NCBI GenBank assembly: GCA_004000155.1
Contig: RCSS01000059.1
Location: forward strand, 1 to 13,415
Length of the DNA: 13,415 nt
DNA from: Tubulinosema ratisbonensis
Lineage: Eukaryota > Microsporidia > Tubulinosematidae
Direction of reading: 5' to 3'
The stretch's first letter is position 1. Every line of letters begins with the position of its first letter. Shown piece by piece: positions 6,932 through 13,415 of this stretch. A program made the translations under genes and the position numbers. The notes beneath the pieces are model-generated. The model made no database searches. It worked only from the letters and a program-made list of their open reading frames with translations, and had not been told where the DNA came from.

Positions 6932-7191
6932 TAAATAATTAAGTTATAAGATTAGGTCATTAAGTTTCTTAATTTAAACATTTTTAAGTTTCAGGTAAAA
7001 AAAATTATTTTTTTTTATTTTCATATTTAAAAATTTAATTTTTATTTTTATTTAAATATTTTAAAATTAAATATTTTTATTTTTTTTTAATTTTAATTTT
7101 ATTTTTATTTAAATATTTAATATCTAATATTTTCATATTTTAAAATTTAATATTTTTATTTATAATTTATATATAAATTTGTAAAATATAA
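6932..7191. other. A/T low-complexity spacer
   Basis: This 260-bp stretch between the secreted-protein gene and the Vps74 gene is nearly all A/T from about 7000 on. It contains the 18-mer ATTTTTATTTAAATATTT twice (about 7044 and 7100) along with many related runs. No reading frame or clear motif is visible; it must include the terminator of one gene and the promoter of the next. Confidence 0.5.
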
Positions 7192-7908
7192 ATGGATGAA
7201 TTATCAATTACAAGAAAAAGAAACTTAGAAACAAAAAATGAATCAAAACCAAGAGAATTAACTTTAAGTGAAGAACTAGTGCTGTTAATAGGAAGCAGAA
7301 AATATTTTAATTTAATATGTGATCCTATTTCTTTATCTTTAAGATGTTTAATTTTAACAGAGCTTATTTTGAATGATTTTATAAGCTTAGACAGTAACAA
7401 CAATGTTTATGTAACCAAAAGTAGCACTGATAATCCATTGTTAATCAAAGCATTAAGTTTTTTAAGCAAAGAAAGTTTACCTCTGAAAAAATGGTTAGAA
7501 ATTTTGAATGGTGAAAATTTAAATACAAAATACAAATTTCAACTAAAAAATACAAGAAAAATAATTTATAAAAGATTGGAAGAAAAGAAGAAAATTAAAT
7601 TTGGAAATAATTTACATAATAAATCAGTAGAAGTAATAGATTATAAATTGAGAAATGAGCTTATTTCGGATATAACCAATTATTTATTAAGCAAAGAGAT
7701 AGATTTGTATTATGATTCATTGGTTTGTGCTTTATTTTACTGCAAATATATTAACACTCTATTTATTTCATTATCCCCACAGCAACAGAGTGCTTGTAGA
7801 TTTAGAGTAGAGGATATTTTAAATAGGTATAGAAAATATTATAAAAGAGAGAATGTTAAAGAAGAAATGATTGCTTTACTTTTGAGATCATTTTTAAAAA
7901 AGTTTTGA
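7192..7908 (+). CDS. VPS74: Vps74/GOLPH3-like Golgi PI4P-binding protein (GPP34 family)
   Basis: The 238-residue protein spans the whole GPP34 domain: LTLSEELVLLIG (23-34), CDPISLSLRCLILTELIL (43-60), a beta region NNNVYVTK (70-76), KKWLEILNGE (99-108), QLKNTRKIIYKRLEEKKKI (117-135) and a C-terminal helical bundle ending KEEMIALLLRSF. Vps74 and GOLPH3 sit on Golgi membranes by binding phosphatidylinositol-4-phosphate and keep glycosyltransferases in the Golgi through COPI vesicles. Of the PI4P pocket residues, Arg51 (LSLR) and Arg122 are present and Lys119 or Asn120 replaces another Arg. The membrane-facing Trp seems to be Ile42. The basic N-terminus (TRKRN, 7-11) resembles the COPI-contacting Arg cluster. 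Length is below that of yeast Vps74 (345), mostly from a shorter N-terminus. The ATG at 7192 is the first after an A/T leader. The gene stands alone on its strand here. Confidence 0.85.
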   Translation: MDELSITRKRNLETKNESKPRELTLSEELVLLIGSRKYFNLICDPISLSLRCLILTELILNDFISLDSNNNVYVTKSSTDNPLLIKALSFLSKESLPLKKWLEILNGENLNTKYKFQLKNTRKIIYKRLEEKKKIKFGNNLHNKSVEVIDYKLRNELISDITNYLLSKEIDLYYDSLVCALFYCKYINTLFISLSPQQQSACRFRVEDILNRYRKYYKRENVKEEMIALLLRSFLKKF

Positions 7909-8330
7909 GAATAAAATATTTTTATTTTACAATGCAAAAATCTTTTATTTTTTAATTAAATATTGTGTCAGGGAACAGTAATTAAGGTAAAATTACTTGT
8001 CAACGATAACGTTAATTTCATTATATGTTCTCGATTTAAAGAACTAAAAAGGATAAATTTCGATTTAAAATAAATAAGATGGTTTTTAAGAATGTTTATA
8101 GTTTAAATATTTTACTAAAAGATAATTATAGTAATAACAAATATCAAATTTAGTTTTTAAAAAAACAATATATTTATAAAGTTAGATTAAACATTAACCA
8201 TAAGAATACTTTTGGTTTATAAAAAACATAATAAAACAAAACATTTCACATTAATAAAAATATTAAAAGGTTTTTTAAATTTTCACACAGCGAGTATCTC
8301 ATTTAAAGTCATGTTTTATTTAAAAATTTA

Positions 8331-8471
8331 GGTTGGATGTACCGGTGGTCTCCCCACTCGGTTGGTGTTTATTTAAATTTTTCTTGCTAAAATTATACTT
8401 ATTTTTCATAATACTCTCTTTTATTTAAAATGTTTACCTTTTATAGTTTTCCCGTTTGGGAAATCACCAAC
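8331..8471. other. GC-rich island with nested hairpins; candidate structured RNA
   Basis: In strongly A/T DNA, this stretch has ACCGGTGG (8341-8348) pairing with CCAC-T-CGGT (8354-8362) around a TCTCC loop, an 8-bp stem with one bulge. Right after it, TTGGTG (8362-8367) can pair with CACCAA (8465-8470). Inside that, TTTCCC (8448-8453) pairs with GGGAAA (8458-8463) around GTTT and ends one base before the outer strand. Such nested complementarity suggests a folded RNA of unknown strand. I compared it by eye with tRNA, 5S rRNA, U2/U5/U6, SRP and RNase P signatures and found no convincing match. It could also be a remnant of a transposon end. Confidence 0.3.
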
Positions 8472-8606
8472 AAGCTTCCTTAACTTAAAACCAACATCTG
8501 TAACGTATTACACTTCAACCATTTATATATAGTTTGCTTATAAAGTTAATTATAATTTCAGTGTATTTTATTTTAATTTAATGAATATTAATGATTTTTT
8601 TTGCAG

Positions 8607-8678
8607 AATAAAGACGAGTATCCATACAAAGATCTTTTACTATACCTTCTAAAAATTTTATATAAGAACTTATTTTAA
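8607..8678 (+). pseudogene. Relic resembling the C-terminal end of a CSC1-like protein
   Basis: The frame starting at 8607 reads NKDEYPYKDLLLY and continues open to a TAA at 8676-8678. The intact CSC1-like gene at 278-2953 has SKDSYPYKDIMMH at residues 848-860, so seven of thirteen positions agree, including YPYKD, with synonymous differences at several codons. The relic therefore probably derives from an older paralogue rather than a fresh copy. TAA and TGA codons stand in frame just upstream, so it is not expressed as part of a longer frame. It is preceded by a T run and GCAG, which would serve as a splice acceptor if it were an exon, but no matching upstream exon was found. Confidence 0.35.
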
Positions 8679-9272
8679 AAATTATTTGAAAATTATTGAA
8701 TATATAAAATGTATAGATATCTTAGATCTACATTTCATGCTAATATAGTATAGAGTTGCATTTTCTTCTGTATCAAAACAAATTGATAAGTGCTATAGAA
8801 TTTAATTTAGACAATAATTGCTTTTGTCTTAGAAACAGTCTGGAATATATTATTGTGTTGACTGTTGGTATATCATTTTATTCTAAAAATGGAATGTCGA
8901 TGAAATTGCAGAAGTGAGAACAGGGGTATTAAATTTTAACTTTAGTGAAAATTATTTACTTAATTTAATAATGTTAATCAAACAATGTCTTAAAAAAAGA
9001 AATAATATCAAACAATAAAAAATTTAATTAATCAAAAAAAAATTAATATTATAATATAAATATTTTATTCTATTTTAAAGAATGTGACATTATAAATAAA
9101 GATAGAAGTATAAAAGGATTGTTTTAAAACATTATAATATTTAAATGTTAAAAGTTTTATTTAATAAATATTACAGTATCTTATAAATGTTTTTATATAT
9201 TATTATGAGATATTTTAATAAATTTTAGTATATATAGTATAAAATTTAAATGAAATTTCAAAAATAATTTAT

Positions 9273-10490
9273 TTAATCTGAATAATTTTTTATATTATGT
9301 AAATTTTTAAACGAAAAGAATGCATTTTTATGTTTTTTAAGAATGATTTTTATTTTATTTTTTAATATAAGCTTTAAAATTAATTTTTTTGGTTCTTTTA
9401 AAGTATAAAGATACAATTTTCCATTTGATCGTTTTAAAAACAAACTATTTGTAATATATCTGGTAATAATGTAATATTCTTTGTTTTTATCTAATATTGA
9501 TAAAATCTTTTTACCAACTTTAAATTGTTTCTTTATTGAAATAAAATCAATTAAATTTTCATCATAAATTACATCTAATAATTTGATAATTTTTTTCTTT
9601 TTTTCTAATTTTTCTTTAAATTCCTCTAAATTTTCTGAAAGCAAACACGATGAATCATTAATAGTATTTTTAACGAGTGTCCTGAACTCTTTACTCAGTT
9701 TATATATTATTTCTTGTGTAGACGATAAAAAATTTACCGTTTTATTATTACTATTAATTGGTAATTTAAGAGCAGATTTTAAGATTAATAGTTTTTTTCT
9801 CTCTAATTTTATCATTAAATTACTGTTTTTAATTCCGAATATCATGCCGTATTCTAATATAGGCAGTAAGAATTGTTTTGATATGCGTATCAGAGTCTTA
9901 CTTCTTAAGTTTTTTTGATCCCATAAAGACAATTCTTTCAATCTTTTCCATTTTAAAGTAACATTCTTCCAATTTTCTTTTAATTGGGATGCTAAATCAA
10001 CTCCATCTATGTTGAAATATACACCTAAATATTTATACTTTGTTACTTTTTGTATAAATTGATTGTTTAATAATAGTTTATTATCATTCTTACTTATATA
10101 AACACATTTTTCTACATTAAACTTTATATCATTTGTTTTTGAAAAATACTCTAATACTTTAATTGATTTTTTTGCTGATTCTAGTGATTTAGAAATAATA
10201 CATATGTCATCTGCATACAACAAACATCTATTATAAACTTTGTGATCATTATAAACATTTATTAGATTAGGAAGATCATCAATAAATATATTGAAAAGAA
10301 AAGGGCTTAATATACTGCCTTGTGCTAATCCGATTTTCAAAAAAATATCATCTGACTTTTTTGTATTATAAACAATATTTACTTTATTTTCTTCGAACAG
10401 AACAAAAATTAAACTGTAAAATTTTCTTAGTTCTTTATTAGACAACATTTTATCATAAATGTATTTTCTATTAACTGTGTCATAAGCTTT
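9273..10490 (-). pseudogene. LINE ORF2, reverse transcriptase palm to C-terminus
   Basis: This part begins at a frame change in motif A at 10488-10491, where the following frame reads AYDTVNR, continuing the Asp-containing palm strand. The first Met of the open frame is at 10448. Counting from it: motif B GLAQGSILSPFLFNIFIDDL (40-59), motif C LLYADDICIIS (76-86) with the catalytic Asp pair, motif D FNVEKC (110-115) and motif E YLGVYF (140-145). About 240 residues of thumb and connection-like sequence follow, Lys/Leu/Ile-rich. There are no internal stops. It is in the same frame as the endonuclease part, showing that the two indels in ORF2 cancel. The RT would polymerise element cDNA at a nicked target if translated intact. 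Confidence 0.85.
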
Positions 10491-11154
10491 TGAATGTCAT
10501 AAAAGGCTATTACATTTTTATTTCTATTTTTAATTTTAGATATTTCTAATTCTAAATTCAAAATTTGTTTATAACAGTTTCTTTTCTTTATAAAACCAAA
10601 TTGAGCAGATGAAAATGTATGTACCTTTTCAACTCTATTAAGTATCATTTTTTCCATAATTTTTCTAAACGTATTAACCAGAGAGATTGGTCTATATTTA
10701 TCATTACCTTTAGAAATTGGCAAAGTAATTATTCTCTTCCACTCATCTGGAATACGTTCTTCATTTAAGCATTTGTTGAACAACAATAATAATATAGACA
10801 ACCCGTATTCTTTGAATGATTTAAAAATGGTGACATTTATTCCATCGTTGCCCGGCGTAACATCTTTTTTTAGCTTTTTTATTGCGTTTTTAAGTTCTTC
10901 AATATCAAAAATTTCCATTTTTTCTGATACAAACTCCAATTTATCATTTTCGAATGATAAACTCTCTTGATGTCCAAACATTTCTTTTGTTAAATCATCT
11001 ATATTTTTATCACCTTTGTTCTCATATTTACTATCATTATTCAACTTTTTAATTGTTTTTATCAATTTATGATGTGATAAATAGTTTAAACGATATTTGA
11101 AATCATTTTCTTTTTGTATCATTTGCTTTTTAATTTCAATATCTATATAACGAA
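10427..11154 (-). pseudogene. LINE ORF2, reverse transcriptase N-terminal (fingers) part
   Basis: This middle frame carries the RT-0 to RT-2 region. Counting from the Met at 11122: an acidic linker, ELKNAIKKLKKDVTPGNDGI (76-95), IPDEWKR (124-130), YRPISLVNTFRKIMEKMI (143-160), FGFIKKRN (175-182) and the start of motif A, FYDIQK (207-212). There the frame is lost after four A's and runs out within about 20 codons. The frame is also open upstream of that Met to the A8 run at 11155-11162, where it joins the endonuclease frame. Its sequence fits the parts on both sides, so ORF2 was once one polypeptide of about 950 codons. Confidence 0.85.
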
Positions 11155-12128
11155 TTTTTTTTGAGAATGATCTTATTTTTTGTTTGACTATAAAGTTTTT
11201 TTAAATAAATTTTCTTTGAATTTAATGTACTACAATATTTACTTTTTACCGTTTTTAGGTCAAAATTTTTGAAAGAATAATTATATGTACTGATAATAAT
11301 ATCTAAAATAAAATAATACAAAACATTTATATCAGTTAAAGATGCTTTTTTATATAACTTTTTGAATTTATCCTCTAAGATGTCATTAAAAATTTTAATT
11401 TTCTCATTATTTTTATTATCTAAACTATAAATTTTTCTAGATATATTTTCGTTATATATTCTTTTTAATTTAACATTACAAACTATGAGAGAATGATCAC
11501 TACATGTAAGATCTTCAGATACGTAATTTTGAATATTTTCTCCCCTACAAAAAACATTATCTGGTGTACTTGATCCTAAATGATTAACAAACGATTCGAT
11601 ATTAGGGTTTAAATGTTCTGAATAGAATATATTATATTCTAGTAACTGTTCTTCTAGGGTCTCAAATGGTTTAGTTCCAATATGTAAATTAAAATCGCCA
11701 ATTATTACTATATTATTGTTAGAATAAATTTTTAAAAATTCTTTTAAAACTAAGAATTCTTCATCCAATTTATACTTAGGAAAATAAACACAAATTACAA
11801 TTACTTCTTTTGTTCTATAACAGAGAATATTTTTTGAATCAATCTCAAGAATTGTGCAATCATATTTACAATTTTTAGATTTTATCAACATCATTCCATT
11901 TTTTGCTCTAGACTTTACTGATCTTTTCTCTTGTTCTTTTCTATACATATTTTTAATTTTAACACACCCGTTTTCGCTAATCCATGTTTCCGATAAGCAC
12001 AAAAAATCTAAATTATTGTTTTCAATTAAATATGCAATATTCTGATCTTTATTTTTCAAACCATTAATATTTAAATAGCCAATCTTAAGTTTGTGAAATT
12101 TGTCTTTATCAAGTTTTGTTTTAATCAT
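11136..12128 (-). pseudogene. LINE ORF2, apurinic/apyrimidinic-type endonuclease domain
   Basis: This 330-residue open frame forms the N-terminal part of ORF2. The catalytic and metal-binding landmarks of the endonuclease/exonuclease/phosphatase fold are all present: LNINGL (19-24), LSETW with Glu48, VYFPKY (114-119), GDFN (144-147), STPD (187-190) and SDHS (210-213). In LINEs this domain nicks the target strand that primes reverse transcription. The frame ends early, at a TGA just after an A8 run (11155-11162); the RT continues in another frame. The ATG at 12128 follows directly after an in-frame TAG (GTA TAG ATG), so it is the likely ORF2 start. Confidence 0.85.
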
Positions 12129-12414
12129 CTATACAGGGTGTCTTCTAAAATTTTATTTAAATATAGAAATATTTGATTTTTGATAATATATTACAAAAAA
12201 TTTATTTATAAAATAGAATTCAAATTAAAAAAAATTAGAAGCATTTAAAATTTATAAAAATTAAAAACATGAAAATTATACGTAAACAAAAATTATTATT
12301 TTTGTTTTTTTTAATCTGAAAATTTATGATTAAATATAAAAAATCTTTTGATCTTATAATAAAAATTTTCTCTAAAAATTAATTTATTAATAATATTTTT
12401 TATTTATATTAATA

Positions 12415-12973
12415 TTATTTTTTGTTATATAAGAAATTTTTAATGCTTTCTTTATCCAACTTTAATATGATTTTAGCAAATCCTTTTAAAACCTTAAACT
12501 ATTCCTCTTTTTATTTTCAAGTGATTTTATGAAATTTTTTTTAAATATTTAAGTACAATCTACTGAATTTAGATTTTTTGAACCAGTATCAAAACTATTA
12601 AAAATACAAGGATTAAAATCATCTAAAAATTTTAGATCATGTAGCATCAACGATCTTATAATTTTTTTTTATATTGTTTTTGACACATAATTTCAATAAC
12701 TTGTTTTCCTATAAATCTCAAATTTAAATATAATCTATGATTTATTCTAAAATCATCTAAAATTTCTTTTATAATTACAAATTTATTTTTTCTCAAACCG
12801 GAAAAATATAATAAGTTAATATCATTATAATAATCCACTTTTTTTTATACGATTATATTTTTCATGAAAACCATTTTCTATTCTTGTTTGTTTTTTTAGT
12901 TCATAAAATTTTTTTCTAAATGTTGTATTTTCTCTTTTAATTTTAATAAATCTTCTTCTCTATTCTTTTTCAT
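12415..12973 (-). pseudogene. Decayed reading frame, probable LINE ORF1 (gag-like)
   Basis: A protein can be followed through several frames. It runs from ATG 12973 (KKNREEDLLKLKEKIQHLEK, coiled-coil-like), via a frame change at the T7 run 12909-12915, to YELKKQTRIENGFHEKYNRIKK, then at the T8 run 12839-12846 into the 60-codon open frame 12838-12656 (YFSGLRKNKFVIIKEIL ... LNLRFIGKQVIEIMC). At the T9 run 12662-12670 it shifts to LHDLKFLDDFNP, meets a TAA at 12549-12551 and stays readable to about 12415. The coiled coil followed by an N-L-x-FIG-x-x-V-x-E-I strand recalls ORF1 proteins of LINEs. Its position just upstream of ORF2 on the same strand supports that. The assignment is inference; an unrelated decayed gene remains possible. 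Confidence 0.45.
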
Positions 12974-13415
12974 AAAAATTACGGTATAAATTTTAAAAAA
13001 TATAAAAACACCAATCACAATTTATCTCCTTTTAAAAAAATAAATATGATTATTAAAATTTATAAAACAAAATTAATTAAATTAAAAAGATCTCATGGTA
13101 AAATTCTATTCAAAGATGTTTTACTTTACAATTTTCGGCATCGCGACATCTAATCATGATGCAGGGTGAAGATTTATATTAATTTAATATGTCTATCACA
13201 ATTGTGTAAGTTCTGTTCTAATAAATACATAAACATAATTTCTAAATCTTAGAATATTATTTTTATATAGAAAATTAAATTGAATATTAGAATTTTAAGA
13301 GATTATTATAGATTTAAAAATTATTTAATTTGAAGAAAGAATTATATATAAAATTTTTAACTAAATTAAAAGATTTTTTGATATATCAAATCTACACAGT
13401 TTAATTTCAAAAAAG
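12974..13415. other. Intergenic, no gene seen
   Basis: No protein-like frame is visible on either strand. The open frame of the ORF1-like relic extends about 16 codons upstream of its ATG on the minus strand, without another Met. A small GC-containing patch at 13136-13166 has GCATC (13138-13142) and GATGC (13158-13162), which could form a short hairpin with a 15-nt loop. The rest is A/T-rich and may include the 5' untranslated part of the retrotransposon. Confidence 0.5.

Larger units (their letters stand above)
7909..9272. other. Long intergenic region without an intact gene
   Basis: Across 1364 bp no frame on either strand exceeds a few dozen codons with protein-like composition. The parts differ: 7909-8280 is A/T-rich, with a hairpin AACCA-T-AAG / CTT-T-TGGTT near 8197-8217. 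8281-8510 is clearly richer in G and C and has complementary blocks. 8607-8678 is a protein relic. 8707-8735 (AAATGTA/TACATTT) and 8809-8829 (AGACAA/TTGTCT) are small hairpins. From about 8940 the sequence returns to A/T-rich runs, which probably include the 3' tail of the retrotransposon that follows on the minus strand. Confidence 0.6.
9273..12973 (-). mobile_element. Non-LTR retrotransposon (LINE, APE-type endonuclease), broken copy
   Basis: Read on the minus strand, the order is a probable ORF1 (12973-12415), a 286-bp gap, then ORF2 (12128-9273) with an endonuclease/exonuclease/phosphatase domain followed by a reverse transcriptase. That is the layout of target-primed LINEs of the Jockey/CR1/L1 type. 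There are no long terminal repeats, integrase or protease. No RNase H domain is apparent in the 391-residue last part, which ends in a Lys/Leu-rich tail. The given limits are only the coding limits: I could not find a clear poly(A) tail, 5' end or target-site duplication in the A/T-rich flanks. ORF2 has just two frame changes and no other stops, whereas ORF1 is much more decayed. Confidence 0.85.

Noticed and set aside
8281..8600. tRNA or known small RNA in the GC-rich island
   Set aside because: No T-loop GTTCGA, acceptor-stem pairing, U6 ACAGAGA, U2 GTAGTA or U5 loop sequence in a proper stem could be found on either strand, so only an unnamed structured element is reported.
9583..9918. 111-codon plus-strand frame in the retrotransposon
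   Set aside because: It is antisense to the RT C-terminal region; no start context and no family pattern. The same applies to 10773-10970 and 11854-12045.
11155..11162. Programmed ribosomal frameshift at the A8 run
   Set aside because: The shift needed is +1 (or -2), not the -1 usual for A-heptamer slippery sites, and a second opposite shift would be needed within motif A, where no slippery site exists. An indel or sequencing error is simpler.
13189..13252. ATG followed by a perfect GTAAGT donor and a TCTAAATCTTAG acceptor-like site
   Set aside because: Joining the flanks gives only about 14 codons before a stop, with no recognisable protein, so the donor is likely fortuitous in A/T-rich DNA.
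1..13415. CRISPR arrays, bacterial operons, insertion sequences
   Set aside because: No regularly spaced repeats, no ribosome-binding-site pattern and no transposase; the gene content is eukaryotic.

Overview
The window looks like AT-rich microsporidian nuclear DNA. The supporting signs are compact single-exon genes for conserved eukaryotic proteins, most of them shorter than their yeast or human relatives, standard-code stop use, very short spacers on the left side, a secreted lysine/glutamate-rich protein of the kind found in spore walls and polar tubes, and one gene split by what looks like a 19-nt spliceosomal intron. Gene content fits the fungal side of the eukaryotes. The right half has long non-coding stretches and a LINE element, so this is not one of the most compacted microsporidian genomes. 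I do not assign a species.

Layout. 1-81 is the 3' end of an unidentified gene. 278-2953 (+) is a CSC1/OSCA-type (DUF221) membrane channel. 3097-3825 (-) is a divergent RhoGAP-like protein whose arginine-finger position is Leu. It converges on the channel gene and shares a 263-bp divergent promoter region with 4089-5555 (+), a short Dbp10/DDX54-type DEAD-box helicase for large-subunit ribosome assembly. 5681-5978 (+) is a small DUF167/UPF0235 gene, visible only when 19 nt with GT..AG ends are removed. 6149-6931 (+) is a signal-peptide-bearing, cysteine-containing Lys/Glu repeat protein with much higher GC than its surroundings and a promoter rich in inverted repeats. 7192-7908 (+) is a Vps74/GOLPH3 (GPP34) protein, a Golgi PI4P reader.

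7909-9272 holds no intact gene. It contains a GC-rich island with nested complementary segments (about 8331-8471, a candidate structured RNA) and a short relic (8607-8678) resembling the C-terminal end of the CSC1-like protein.

9273-12973 (-) is a non-LTR retrotransposon. ORF2 has a complete apurinic/apyrimidinic-type endonuclease and a reverse transcriptase with a YADD active site. It is interrupted by two single-base frame changes in A runs that cancel each other. Upstream lies a much more decayed reading frame that is probably ORF1. 12974-13415 shows no gene.

Functionally, the left half is housekeeping (ribosome assembly, Golgi trafficking, membrane mechanics, small-GTPase-related signalling) with one probable parasite-specific secreted structural protein. 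The genes do not form one pathway. Eight N characters occur, all inside two coding regions and seven at third codon positions, which looks like masked polymorphism.
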